Shown here one piece after another: positions 8,371-17,241 of a stretch of 64,000 nt of DNA. The notes under the pieces were generated by a model. It saw nothing but the letters and a program-made list of their open reading frames with translations. It did no database searches and was not told the origin of the DNA. Location: NCBI GenBank assembly GCA_947167215.1, contig CAMVHE010000004.1, forward strand, positions 1-64,000, in the 5' to 3' direction. Position numbers and translations under genes: made by a program. The stretch comes from an uncultured Clostridia bacterium. Lineage in GTDB: Bacteria; Bacillota; Clostridia; Christensenellales; Aristaeellaceae. Within the stretch, counting starts at the first letter, position 1, and each line of letters begins with the position of its first letter.

Positions 8371-9822
8371 ATGTCTGAACAAAAAAATGTGCTTCTCATT
8401 TCCGCCGACCACTGGCCGGCGAGCTACCTTGGCTGTGCCGGTCATCCTGTCATCATGACGCCTACCCTGAATCAGCTGGCTGCAGACGGCATCCGCTTTA
8501 CTAACTGCATTTCCACCTGCCCGGTATGCATTCCTGCAAGACGCTCGCTCATGACAGGAATGACTCCCCGCTCCCACGGGGACCGGGTATACTCGGACCA
8601 GATGCCCATGCCGGACGTCACCACCCTGGCGCAGGCTTTCCGGAATGCCGGCTATCAGGCATACGCCGTGGGAAAACTGCATGTGTACCCGCAGCGCAAC
8701 CGCATCGGATTCGATGATGTCGTCCTGATGGAAGAGGGACGCTATGACTTCGGCGTCGTCGATGATTATCAGATCTGGCTGGGAGAACAGGGCTATGTCG
8801 GTCAGGAATTCCTGCATAACATGGGAAATAACAGCTACCTGACGCGTCCTTGGCATCTTCCGGAAAACATGCATCCCACGCATTTCGCCACCTGGCAGAT
8901 GACGAAGATGATCAAGCGGAAAGATCCGACCCGTCCTGCACTGTTCTACATGTCCTACCAGTTCCCCCATCCTCCGCTGGTCCCCCTTCAGACTTTCCTG
9001 GATTTTTATGATGAAGCGGAAATTGACCTTCCCGAAGGCGGCGAGGACTGGCTGGATGATTCCGTCATTATCCGGCTTCTGCAGGAGCAGGCTGCCCCTT
9101 ACAGTCAGAAGGAAATCCGCCGCGCCAAACATGCTTTCTATGCACTTTGCACACAGATTGATTATGAAATTCGTACTCTCATCGGAACGCTCCGGGAGTG
9201 CAATCTGCTGAAAGATACCATTATCGTTTTCCTTTCCGACCATGGCGATACCCTCTTTGAGCACGGAATCTGCGGCAAGCGTACTTTCTATCAGGGATCC
9301 TGCAACATTCCTCTCCTGATCTCCGGTGAGCCGGTCAAGGAATATCGCGGACTTGTCAGCGACAGGATTGCCTGTCTCGAAGACGTCATGCCGACCCTTC
9401 TTTCCCTCTGCGGTATTCCGGTGCCATCCACCGTTGAAGGAATTGATCTGCTTCACAGCAGCAGAGAGCTTCTGTACGGCGAAATCGGGGAAGGCCGTAA
9501 AGCCACCCGCATGGCCACGGACGGCCGCTATAAACTGATTTATTACCCCTGCGGCAACACGTTCCAGCTTTTTGATATTCAAGCGGATCCGCACGAAAAG
9601 CATAACCTGATTCACGATCCTTCCTGCGCGGAAAAACTCTCCGAACTCAGGGCCTATCTGATCGCTCATCTTCATGACAGCGACCTGGCATGGATTCGGA
9701 ACGGAGAGCTCGTCGGCTTTGATGCCGGTTCCTATGCACCGGCCCCGGATTATGAGCTCTATAACCAGCGGGGCTATCACTGGCCGCCTCCCAACGGATA
9801 TGTCAACTGCGGAAAAACCTGA
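8371..9822 (+). CDS. Type I sulfatase (Cys-type, alkaline phosphatase superfamily)
   Basis: Predicted cytoplasmic sulfate-ester hydrolase of 483 aa with no signal peptide. The formylglycine motif CIPARRSLMTG begins at Cys53 and fits C-x-P/A-x-R, so the enzyme would need an anaerobic radical-SAM maturase (anSME), which is not in this window. Metal ligands are suggested by SADH (13-14) and SDHGDT near 290. The enzyme is cotranscribed with the TRAP genes (10-base gap, own GGAG), so the imported substrate is probably a small sulfate ester. COG3119 also contains phosphonate and phosphoester hydrolases, so the exact bond is not certain. Confidence 0.9.
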   Translation: MSEQKNVLLISADHWPASYLGCAGHPVIMTPTLNQLAADGIRFTNCISTCPVCIPARRSLMTGMTPRSHGDRVYSDQMPMPDVTTLAQAFRNAGYQAYAVGKLHVYPQRNRIGFDDVVLMEEGRYDFGVVDDYQIWLGEQGYVGQEFLHNMGNNSYLTRPWHLPENMHPTHFATWQMTKMIKRKDPTRPALFYMSYQFPHPPLVPLQTFLDFYDEAEIDLPEGGEDWLDDSVIIRLLQEQAAPYSQKEIRRAKHAFYALCTQIDYEIRTLIGTLRECNLLKDTIIVFLSDHGDTLFEHGICGKRTFYQGSCNIPLLISGEPVKEYRGLVSDRIACLEDVMPTLLSLCGIPVPSTVEGIDLLHSSRELLYGEIGEGRKATRMATDGRYKLIYYPCGNTFQLFDIQADPHEKHNLIHDPSCAEKLSELRAYLIAHLHDSDLAWIRNGELVGFDAGSYAPAPDYELYNQRGYHWPPPNGYVNCGKT

Positions 9823-9830
9823 TTCCTCCA

Positions 9831-9857
9831 CGACCACCTCCTTTGGTGGTCGTTTTT
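9831..9857 (+). terminator. Terminator of the TRAP/sulfatase operon
   Basis: CGACCACC (9831-9838) pairs with GGTGGTCG (9845-9852) and is followed by five T residues. Confidence 0.9.
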
Positions 9858-9894
9858 CTCCTTCCCTTTTTTTGCAGTCCTCCCCTGTGAAAAG

Positions 9895-9925
9895 CTTCCG
9901 CCGTTGGTCTGCGGAAGTTTTTTTT
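9895..9925 (+). terminator. Second tandem terminator
   Basis: CTTCCGC (9895-9901) pairs with GCGGAAG (9911-9917) across a 9-base loop and leads into eight T residues. It backs up the terminator 40 bases upstream and insulates the next promoter. Confidence 0.85.
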
Positions 9926-9928
9926 GAT

Positions 9929-9957
9929 TTGCCTGTTTCTCATTCCTGTGATACAAT
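9929..9957 (+). promoter_or_regulatory. Promoter of the unknown-MATE-esterase unit
   Basis: TTGCCT (9929-9934) and TACAAT (9952-9957) with a 17-bp spacer, 31 bases before the next start codon. Confidence 0.7.
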
Positions 9958-9988
9958 CCTTGCATCCTATGAACGCTGAGGTCAGATC

Positions 9989-11095
9989 ATGAACGCAAAT
10001 TCCCTTTATTCCCTTCTTGATACTTATGTTGCCGAAAAACTGAATAACCGAATAAATAATCCGTGGCAGGTCTGTGCCGGTTTCAAGCCGGCCATGGACA
10101 GGGCGCTTCTTTCCTCCGATGAGGAATTTGCGCAACAGCTTGACCACGTCCGGACACTGTCTGCACATACCATTGACTCCCTGAAGCAGCCTTTCAAAGG
10201 GCTTGTGAAATGGGCACAGATGGAGCCCGCACGCGTAAAAAGCATGCTCACCGAATTATTCGATGCAAACGAAATCGACCTGACGCTCAAGGTCAACACC
10301 TTCCTGGAAGAGAGTGCCCAGCTGCTTTCTGCATGCACCCCCGGAAGGATGCAGTATGCCCAAGATCTCACTGCTGTTACCAGCTATCTGTTTTTCTATG
10401 ATCCTCAGCATTCCTTTGTCTATTTTCCCGCGTCCGGCTGTGCTGCCGCCAATCAGACCGGCTTCCGGGATACGTGGATGAAAGGCCAGGAGACCCTCCT
10501 GCCGGTCTATAATCATATGTGCCAGGAACTGGCAGAAGCCGCCCGCAACCATTTCCCGTCCTATCCGCTTTCCTTTGATGCCGGTCTCCCCATTCTTGAC
10601 AGCTGGTATCACATTCTGATAACGGATCTGATTGCAGGTATTCGCAGGCCTCCGCTGGCATCCCAGCTGACCGGGCAGGCGAAAGCCCTGTTCCCCTTTA
10701 AAACGCTATCGGAAATGACGGCACGAGCAGATAGTGCCCGGGATGAAATGCAGGCTGCCCAGTCCGACGAACGGAGCATGAAGGAAGGAATTGCTTACCT
10801 CCAGTCCGTATTTCAGGAAGGCGCCACCATCCTGCACCGCACCTATGGGAAGGTGCAGATTCTGAAAGCAACATCCACGATTCTCACCCTTCACTTGGAA
10901 AACGGTGCAACAAAAGAAGTCGGCACCGTGCTCAGTGCCGTGAAAGGCATCATCTGCGCCGAAGATGCGGATTATGCTGAAAAGCTTGCGGCATACCGTC
11001 CTTTCCTCGAAAATGAAAAGGGCGTCCGTCTGAGGAAGGACCTGGCAGAAAGAAACCTTTCTCCCGTCTATCCTTATCTGGAGCCCCAGTGGTAA
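9989..11095 (+). CDS. Protein of unknown function (368 aa) with C-terminal tudor/SH3-like segment
   Basis: I do not recognise the family. The protein is soluble, with no signal peptide or membrane segment. The middle (about residues 115-215) has the segment AVTSYLFFYDPQHSFVYFP, which vaguely resembles helical N-terminal modules of McrB-like proteins, but this is weak. The C-terminal 90 residues (FQEGATILHRTYGKVQIL ... LENGATKEVG) have the G-x-x-I-x-H-x-x-YG-x-V pattern of small tudor/CarD-like barrels. The ATG follows GAGGTCAG only loosely. It is followed by a MATE exporter after 24 bases and probably shares a transcript with it and with the esterase-like gene. Confidence 0.7.
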   Translation: MNANSLYSLLDTYVAEKLNNRINNPWQVCAGFKPAMDRALLSSDEEFAQQLDHVRTLSAHTIDSLKQPFKGLVKWAQMEPARVKSMLTELFDANEIDLTLKVNTFLEESAQLLSACTPGRMQYAQDLTAVTSYLFFYDPQHSFVYFPASGCAAANQTGFRDTWMKGQETLLPVYNHMCQELAEAARNHFPSYPLSFDAGLPILDSWYHILITDLIAGIRRPPLASQLTGQAKALFPFKTLSEMTARADSARDEMQAAQSDERSMKEGIAYLQSVFQEGATILHRTYGKVQILKATSTILTLHLENGATKEVGTVLSAVKGIICAEDADYAEKLAAYRPFLENEKGVRLRKDLAERNLSPVYPYLEPQW

Positions 11096-11119
11096 ATCCT
11101 TATGCATAGAGGTGCTTTT

Positions 11120-12493
11120 ATGCGCATTCGTCCTCCCCGAAAGCAACACACGCTGGACATGGTACAGGGCCCACTTCTGACATCGATTCTGTTTTATTCC
11201 CTGCCCCTGATGCTGTCCGGCTTATTGCAGCTTGCCTTCAATGCCGCAGACACCATCGTGGTAGGCCGTTTTTCCGGAAACGAAGCCCTGGCAGCCGTTG
11301 GATCGGTCGGTTCCCTGAACAGTATGATCGTCAGCCTTTTTATGGGAATCTCCGTCGGTGTAAACGTCATGGTTGCCCAGTCGGTAGGCGGCGGCAAATT
11401 CAAGGAAGTTCAGGATACCGTCAGCACATCCATCTGCATTTCCGTAATCGGCGGCAGTATTCTGGCGGTCATCGGGTTCTTTCTCGCACGTCCGATGCTG
11501 GCGCTGATGGGTTCTCCCGACGACGTTATTTCCCTTGCCACGCTGTACATGAAAATCATCTTCATCGGAATGCCGCTGCAGATGCTTTACAACTTCTGTG
11601 CAGCCATTCTTCGTGCAGTGGGAGATACCCAGAGGCCGCTCTATTTTCTGACCATCGCAGGCGTCGTCAATGTCATCCTGAACCTGTTCTTCGTCATCAT
11701 CTTCCATATGAGCGTCGCGGGCGTTGCTCTTGCAACCATCATCTCCCAGGGTATTTCCGCCGCGCTGGCGTTAAAGTCCCTTATGGTTGCTGATCCCCCG
11801 ATCCGGGTCAACCTGAAAAAGCTCCGGATTAAATTGGGCATCCTTCTCCGAATTGTCCACATCGGTCTCCCTGCCGGCGTACAGAGCATGCTTTTCTCCA
11901 TCTCCAATGTGCTGATTCAGTCTTCCGTGAACAGCTTCGGCTCCGTGGTAATCGCCGGAAATTCTGCGGCAAGCAATCTCGGCGGCTTCGTATATCAGGC
12001 GATGAACACCTTCCAGCAGGCCGTTACCAGTTTCACCGGGCAGAATACCGGCGCCCGGAAACCGGACCGGGTTCTCAATTCCGTCAAGGTTTCCCTGTTC
12101 TGGTCCACGGTCTTCGGTCTGATTCTCGGACCCGCCTGCTATCTGGCCGCGAATCCCCTGCTTTCTCTTTTCTCTCCGGACCCCGCTGTCATCGCTGTCG
12201 GTGCAAACCGCCTCAAAATCGTCGTAGTCCCCTATTTCCTCTGCGGTATCATGGATGTAATGACCGGCTCCCTTCGCGGAATCGGCTATTCGCTGCTTCC
12301 CATGATCATTTCGCTGCTGGGGGTCTGCGCTTTCCGCGTGTTCTGGATTCTCGTCATCTTCCCCCTCGCACCGTCGATGGATTCCCTGCTGGTCTCCTAT
12401 CCGATCAGCTGGACCATGACCGCCATTGTGCTGATTATCCTGTTTGCGATTTTCTTCCGAAAAGTCAGGGATAAGATGCTTTCTTCCCTGTGA
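11120..12493 (+). CDS. MATE-family efflux transporter
   Basis: 457-aa membrane protein with about 12 hydrophobic helices in two homologous halves. MATE signatures include PLMLSGLLQLAFNAADTIVVGRF in the first half and LPAGVQSMLFSISNVLIQSS at the start of the second. It is expected to export drugs or metabolites by Na+ or H+ antiport. I prefer ATG 11120 because AGAGGTG precedes it; an upstream in-frame ATG at 11102 lacks a site. The esterase-like gene begins 16 bases downstream. Confidence 0.93.
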   Translation: MRIRPPRKQHTLDMVQGPLLTSILFYSLPLMLSGLLQLAFNAADTIVVGRFSGNEALAAVGSVGSLNSMIVSLFMGISVGVNVMVAQSVGGGKFKEVQDTVSTSICISVIGGSILAVIGFFLARPMLALMGSPDDVISLATLYMKIIFIGMPLQMLYNFCAAILRAVGDTQRPLYFLTIAGVVNVILNLFFVIIFHMSVAGVALATIISQGISAALALKSLMVADPPIRVNLKKLRIKLGILLRIVHIGLPAGVQSMLFSISNVLIQSSVNSFGSVVIAGNSAASNLGGFVYQAMNTFQQAVTSFTGQNTGARKPDRVLNSVKVSLFWSTVFGLILGPACYLAANPLLSLFSPDPAVIAVGANRLKIVVVPYFLCGIMDVMTGSLRGIGYSLLPMIISLLGVCAFRVFWILVIFPLAPSMDSLLVSYPISWTMTAIVLIILFAIFFRKVRDKMLSSL

Positions 12494-12509
12494 TGTTGAG
12501 GTGGTCTCC

Positions 12510-13595
12510 ATGAAAAAAATCCTTTTCCTGGTATTCTGTTTTCTGCTTCTGGCATCCGTTTCCCAGGCGGAAGTATTTCACGTTTCCACCTACTGCCATG
12601 TAGGCAGGCAGGGACAGATTCTGGACCGGATTACCTTTGACGTTTCCGACCCGTCTGCCTGCAGTACCCTGAAAGCCGATGAATTCATGCTGGAAGCGGT
12701 CTATCGATACAGCAACAAGGATTCCTGGGTTCTGATCCCCACATCCCTTTCCATGGAGAATAACACGATTACTCTTTCTTTTGCGGATGAGCTGCCCGTA
12801 CCCTGGGTCGATATCGGCTGGTGGAAGGTAACCAGCCTGCGCTGGGGTTATTCCTTCTCAAAAGCCGCGCTCGAGTATTCCCATACCGATGTGGCAGATG
12901 AATTTGTCCACCATTCCATGTATCGGAATGACTGGAGCCCCACAGGAGAGTATTTTGATTACAGTCTCTACTCGCCTGCAGAAGCAGATACCCCGCTGCC
13001 GCTGATCCTTTCCCTTCACGATGAAACCGATATCAACATCCTGTACTCAGGCCGCAATGCCGTCGCATGGGCAGAGCCTGAATTTCAGCGCAGGCATCCC
13101 TGTTATGTGCTGGTTCCCTATTTCGAAGAGGTTACCACCCTGGAACCGGACAGCGTCCTAGATGCCACCGTACGTAAGATTCGCGAAATGGCAGCCGAAG
13201 GGCTGGTCGACGCTTCCAGGGTCTATGTGACCGGGTTTTCCATGGGTGGAAGCCTTGCCTTCCGCCTGCTCACGCGTTACAGTCCGTCCCCGTTTTTCGC
13301 CGCAGCACTGCTTCTCAGCCCCAGGATGGATTCCTCCCTCTCGGAGGCAGAAATTGCGAATGCGGTTTCCACTCCGGTACGGTTTCTCTTCAGCGCAGCG
13401 GATCCCGACCTTCCCTCCGAGATGGAATGCTATGATTCCCTGATCGCTGCCGGCAGTACCGTCTGCGAAAAGATTCAATACTCCGAAGAAGAGTTTAAGG
13501 CAGTAGGGATCGAAGACCCGCTGGCGGTGGATCGCCTCGCCTATGACATTTCGGATAACCTCGAATGGGTTTTCGAGCAGAAACTGAATCCATAA
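12510..13595 (+). CDS. Secreted alpha/beta-hydrolase (esterase-like)
   Basis: 361 aa with an N-terminal signal peptide ending in VSQA (cleavage near residue 20). The N-terminal 150 residues look like a beta domain seen in feruloyl-esterase or PHB-depolymerase-like enzymes. The C-terminal hydrolase has the oxyanion and nucleophile elements LPLILSLHDE and VTGFSMGGS, the latter with the catalytic Ser, and a late Asp in FSAADPDLP. A catalytic His is not obvious near the C-terminus. The start is fixed by GAGGTGG. Substrate unknown; hydrolysis of plant or cell-surface esters is a reasonable guess. Confidence 0.8.
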   Translation: MKKILFLVFCFLLLASVSQAEVFHVSTYCHVGRQGQILDRITFDVSDPSACSTLKADEFMLEAVYRYSNKDSWVLIPTSLSMENNTITLSFADELPVPWVDIGWWKVTSLRWGYSFSKAALEYSHTDVADEFVHHSMYRNDWSPTGEYFDYSLYSPAEADTPLPLILSLHDETDINILYSGRNAVAWAEPEFQRRHPCYVLVPYFEEVTTLEPDSVLDATVRKIREMAAEGLVDASRVYVTGFSMGGSLAFRLLTRYSPSPFFAAALLLSPRMDSSLSEAEIANAVSTPVRFLFSAADPDLPSEMECYDSLIAAGSTVCEKIQYSEEEFKAVGIEDPLAVDRLAYDISDNLEWVFEQKLNP

Positions 13596-13597
13596 AA

Positions 13598-13630
13598 AAA
13601 TGCACTCATTTTCGTGAGTGCATTTCTTTT
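13598..13630. terminator. Bidirectional terminator
   Basis: TGCACTCA (13601-13608) and TGAGTGCA (13615-13622), flanked by seven A and a TTTCTTTT tract. It can serve the esterase gene on plus and the HAD gene on minus. Confidence 0.9.
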
Positions 13631-13675
13631 GCGTTGGAAAAGAGCGGCTGCAGTAACACGGCAGCATCCCGATCC

Positions 13676-14497
13676 CTAAAACAGCCCCAGTTTCTCGCAG
13701 GCGTAATAAATTCCGTCTTCCTTCAGCGGCTTTGTAACCAAACCAGCTGCCTGCTTCACCGCATCCTCTGCATTCCCCATGGCAATGCTGGTTCCCGCGG
13801 TCTTCATCATTTCGAGATCATTATAGCTGTCCCCGAAGGCATACGTATCCGCCACCGGAACACCGAGGGTTTCGCAGATTTTGAGGATGCCGGTACCTTT
13901 GCTGCATCCTTTGGGCACCAGTTCGCAGACCGTATCCCCGTAATGGGGAATATAGGTATACATTTCCTTCAGCTCTGCAACCGCCTGCTCCCGGTGTTCC
14001 AGGCCCTGCAGATCACAGGATAGTTTGGAAAAAGCCAGACTCTTTTTGGCTTCTTCGAACGGGAGAAGATGCTCCCCCATATCCTCTGCAACAATCTGAA
14101 AAAACGGGTCATGGCCGAATGCCTTCATATCAGCAAACAGATCGTCAATTCCCTCCAGAATGGACATGATGTGATACCGTTCCAGAATGGCGATCGTCTG
14201 CTTCTTTTCTTCCAGCGCAGGCTCTGTACTGGCGATCACGCGATTCCGATGGTAATCCGGATCAATGAAGGCTCCTTTTTCCGCCACCTCCAGCATCGTC
14301 CCACAGCCGGAAACCAGGCCGTCCAGCTTCAGGGAAAAGAGGGTATCGGCATGAATGAATGCGCGGGTGCGTCCGCTGTTGATGAACACAAGATTTTCCG
14401 CAGCCCTGACGCGCCGAACCGCCTCCCGGGTACTTTCCGGAATCTGAAACCGTTCATCCCAGAGGGTTCCGTCAATATCAAAAAAACAAATCTTCAT
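13676..14497 (-). CDS. HAD-superfamily hydrolase, Cof-type phosphatase
   Basis: 273-aa cytoplasmic phosphatase. HAD motif I is FFDIDGTLWD at residues 5-14 with nucleophile Asp7. Motif II-like INSGR lies near 45, the class IIB (Cof) cap covers the middle, and motif IV GDSYNDLEMM is near the C-terminus. Such enzymes dephosphorylate sugar phosphates, FMN or pyridoxal phosphate; specificity cannot be read here. The start at 14497 is preceded by GGGAG and gives the canonical N-terminus; an upstream frame adds 11 residues. Confidence 0.92.
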   Translation of the reverse strand: MKICFFDIDGTLWDERFQIPESTREAVRRVRAAENLVFINSGRTRAFIHADTLFSLKLDGLVSGCGTMLEVAEKGAFIDPDYHRNRVIASTEPALEEKKQTIAILERYHIMSILEGIDDLFADMKAFGHDPFFQIVAEDMGEHLLPFEEAKKSLAFSKLSCDLQGLEHREQAVAELKEMYTYIPHYGDTVCELVPKGCSKGTGILKICETLGVPVADTYAFGDSYNDLEMMKTAGTSIAMGNAEDAVKQAAGLVTKPLKEDGIYYACEKLGLF

Positions 14498-14520
14498 GAA
14501 TGAAAGCTCCCAATTTAAAG

Positions 14521-14547
14521 AACCTCTCATCCGAAAGATGAGAGGTT
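14521..14547 (-). terminator. Hairpin between two minus-strand genes
   Basis: AACCTCTCATC (14521-14531) and GATGAGAGGTT (14537-14547) form a perfect 11-bp stem with a CGAAA loop. The following T tract on the minus strand is short, so termination may be incomplete. Confidence 0.75.
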
Positions 14548-14552
14548 AAAAT

Positions 14553-15053
14553 TCAGTAGGACCAGCACCGCAGGCAAGGCTTGAATCCAAGTTCCTGGGC
14601 ATTCCGTGCGCTCATCTTTCTGGCATATGCCATGCCGGAACAGGTGGGATTGGAGTGGAAGCGCGTACCGCCGTCCGTGGATACCCATACCTCATCCCCG
14701 GAAAGCTCCGGATAGTAAGTATCCAGATTCTTGACACTCATGCCATACAGCAGATAGGTCAGCGTATTATCCGTCATTTTCCCGTCTGCTTTTAACTTAT
14801 GGTCTTTCTGGAAAGCCATTACCGCCTGCTCCACCTCTGCGGTAAATGTGGAACCGGAAGCACTGGGCAGGTATCCCTGTTCATAAAGCCGGTCTATAAT
14901 GCCGCTGACCGCTTTTCCCTTATCCCCAAGCTGAATGAAACAGATACAATTGGAAAGTCCGCAGGTGTGCTTGACAAGTGCAAGAGCACTGCCCGACAGA
15001 CACAGAAGAACCAGCACCATCACCAGTGTCAGAATCAGTCTTGTCTTACGCAT
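14553..15053 (-). CDS. Secreted peptidoglycan-binding protein with C-terminal H-x4-C/C-x2-C module
   Basis: 166 aa. A signal peptide (to about residue 26) is followed by a PG_binding_1 domain (residues 40-105; QLGDKGKAVSGIIDRLYEQG then AVMAFQKDHKLKADG). A short C-terminal module (122-166) has His133-x4-Cys138 and Cys160-x2-Cys163, giving a candidate metal site or disulfide pair. Two further Cys pairs lie near 31-38. The same tail spacing occurs in the L,D-transpeptidase protein at 51812-53770. The start follows AAGGAGGG at 7 bases. It probably binds wall material outside the cell. Confidence 0.85.
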   Translation of the reverse strand: MRKTRLILTLVMVLVLLCLSGSALALVKHTCGLSNCICFIQLGDKGKAVSGIIDRLYEQGYLPSASGSTFTAEVEQAVMAFQKDHKLKADGKMTDNTLTYLLYGMSVKNLDTYYPELSGDEVWVSTDGGTRFHSNPTCSGMAYARKMSARNAQELGFKPCLRCWSY

Positions 15054-15246
15054 TGCATTGTCCCTCCTTCATAAACTTGCATCTATTGTATGCTAAATGG
15101 CCGCTGAAAGCAAGCATCATCTTCCGGAAGTATACGATTATGCCCCGTCATATGAATTCTTATCCATAAAAAATGAATAATTTGCTTTACTTTTGGAATG
15201 GAATAGACTAGAATAAGCGCTCATTCCATTAATTTTCGGAGGCATC

Positions 15247-15969
15247 ATGCGCATTCCCGAACCCATCTGCCGAAAAATCGCAGAAAAACACCCGCTGATT
15301 GCCGGAAAACTGCGAAACGAGTCTTTTGTCAACCTGTGCATGCTGTATTTTTCCTTTGGCATCAGCTTTGTATTTCTCGTATTCTGCCTTTATTCCGGTT
15401 TTACCCAGCGTTCGCTCTGGTTTATGGTCCTTGGACTGTACAATCTTCTCTTTTCCCTGATCCGGCTTTCCGTTGCCATGGTCACCCGGCACAAGCTTTT
15501 TACTCCCCGGAGTGATGAAACCCCGACTCACTTTGAAGCCCGTCTTTCCCTGTTAATCGGATTGTGGCTGCTCATCGTAAGTCTGGTCTTTACCGCAATT
15601 TCCGTGGAAACGATCATACGCAACCAGTCGCTGCACTATCCCCCGTTTTTCCTGATTCTGCTGGTGCTGTTCAATATTGTCCGTTTCGTCATTCTGGGAA
15701 TCGGAATACTGCAGAAGCGAAACATCGGAAGCACTCTCAGCCATACCGTGCAGCGTACCAACATGATTGTCTGTCTCTGTTCCATCTATACGACGCAGGT
15801 CGCCCTTCTGGATACCTTCTCCCACAATGAAGTATTCCGGCTCATCCTCAATCTTTTCACCTGCACCATCGTATTCTACGGCATTCTCAGTATTTCCATC
15901 GACACCGTACACTCGGCCCGCATGGCACTCCATCCCAATCTCGCGGAAGAGGATGTCCAGCCTGTCTGA
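15247..15969 (+). CDS. Integral membrane protein of unknown function
   Basis: 240 aa with about six hydrophobic helices (near residues 30-52, 58-78, 102-122, 133-153, 167-187 and 195-215). I recognise no named family and see no catalytic motif. The N- and C-termini are hydrophilic and probably cytoplasmic. A GGAGG site precedes the ATG. A possible promoter (TTTACT, 17 bp, TAGAAT) lies near 15188-15216. It is a lone plus-strand gene. Confidence 0.75.
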   Translation: MRIPEPICRKIAEKHPLIAGKLRNESFVNLCMLYFSFGISFVFLVFCLYSGFTQRSLWFMVLGLYNLLFSLIRLSVAMVTRHKLFTPRSDETPTHFEARLSLLIGLWLLIVSLVFTAISVETIIRNQSLHYPPFFLILLVLFNIVRFVILGIGILQKRNIGSTLSHTVQRTNMIVCLCSIYTTQVALLDTFSHNEVFRLILNLFTCTIVFYGILSISIDTVHSARMALHPNLAEEDVQPV

Positions 15970-16076
15970 AGCCTTCCCGGACTGTCAGAATCGACAGTCT
16001 TCTTTTTTATTCTTCCGACGCTGCATTTATGCAATATCCTCCGGAAGGCCTGAATCCCAGAAAAGCACCGCGGCCT

Positions 16077-16970
16077 TCAGAACAGATCCAGCATGCTGTC
16101 CAGGTAGATTTCCTCACGGACCCGGATATGATATTCGGGCTTTGTCATATAATACAGCAGGAATTCCAGAATGAGGGCGCTGCCCAGACTTCTGCCTTCG
16201 ATTTTGAAGTGGGAAAAGCCATGCGGCAGATAATAATCCTGAATCTCCTTTATTCCGATAAAACCCGGGTTTTTCATTGCCTCGGAAAAGCGGTACCCCT
16301 TTGAAGCATCCGGGGAAACACAAAGGTGCTCCTCGCAGTTTTCCCCAAGCGCGCGGCGGCTGACATTCTCATAGCATTCCCTGCGTTCGGGGCAGTCAAA
16401 CCAGCAGCATTCATTACACAGAAATTCGACCTTCCGCTTCAACCTGTCCGGAAGCGAAAGCAGCAGGTCTTCTGCCTTATTCAGACGGAAATCCGGTACT
16501 ACATAACGGAACTCGCTCCGGAGCAGTTCCTTCCTCAGCTCCTCCGCTTTCGTCAGGACTTTCGTCGTGGAGGAGACAAAATACAGCTCCGGATACTTCT
16601 CCTCCAGGTAGTGCAGAAGCAGGTCCGAACAGAGGATTACACCGGAAGGAACCTGCCCGTTGTGTGCAAACAGCTCACACAGCGCATTGCACCGCGGATC
16701 CGAAAGATGCTCTTCCCGCAGCAGGGAATTGCTGAAAGTAAGGCGGGCGGAAACCCCGTATTCCCGCATCAGCTTCGCAACGTCCCGCGGCTTTTCCTCT
16801 CCGAAACCAATACGGCCTCCTCCCCACAGGCAATCGCCCGGGGCCCCGTAGATGGAGCCGATCTCACACCAGTCATAGAAGTATTCCCGATGTTCCCGGA
16901 ACAGAGGCAGAAAGACACGATAGAGTTCCGTAAACTCAAAAAGTCCCGGCAGATGATAGTATGCTTTCAT
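16077..16970 (-). CDS. Peptidase U32-like protein
   Basis: 297 aa, cytoplasmic. Toward the C-terminus it has the FKIEGR signature of U32 proteins (SHFKIEGRSLGS). Before that is a Cys-rich block, CNECCWFDCPERRECY, comparable to the Cys set that binds an iron-sulfur cluster in U32-related proteins such as TrhP and UbiU/V. It is shorter than typical U32 proteins and lacks a recognised second domain. Known relatives act in tRNA or quinone hydroxylation; the role here is unknown. The start at 16970 follows AAAGGGG; 10 more in-frame residues upstream have no site. Confidence 0.7.
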   Translation of the reverse strand: MKAYYHLPGLFEFTELYRVFLPLFREHREYFYDWCEIGSIYGAPGDCLWGGGRIGFGEEKPRDVAKLMREYGVSARLTFSNSLLREEHLSDPRCNALCELFAHNGQVPSGVILCSDLLLHYLEEKYPELYFVSSTTKVLTKAEELRKELLRSEFRYVVPDFRLNKAEDLLLSLPDRLKRKVEFLCNECCWFDCPERRECYENVSRRALGENCEEHLCVSPDASKGYRFSEAMKNPGFIGIKEIQDYYLPHGFSHFKIEGRSLGSALILEFLLYYMTKPEYHIRVREEIYLDSMLDLF

Positions 16971-17181
16971 AATTCCCCTTTCTCTGTCACCGCTGTCCAT
17001 GCCTGTCCCGTGGACCGTTCTTCTCCTGCAATCTGTTATTCCGCCGCCGGAAAAACTTCCGAAGGAGGATGCTTTTCTCCCGGAGTGCCCTCCTCACCGG
17101 CCTGCGTGCCGCCGGAAACCGCTCATCTCCCGGAGGTTCCCAGGCATCTCCGGAACGTTGCGACTCCGGATTGATCTTCCA

Positions 17182-17210
17182 TTGTCTGCCATCGGCAGGA
17201 GTGCTATAAT
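17182..17210 (+). promoter_or_regulatory. Promoter of the M28 peptidase gene
   Basis: TTGTCT (17182-17187), a 17-bp spacer and a perfect TATAAT (17205-17210), 32 bases upstream of the start codon. Confidence 0.8.
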
Positions 17211-17241
17211 GACGGACAATCACAGGCAGGAGGAGTATAGC

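Noticed and set aside
8281-9837. A 518-codon minus-strand frame opposite the sulfatase
   Set aside because: The plus-strand sulfatase has clear motifs and a ribosome site; the minus frame has none.
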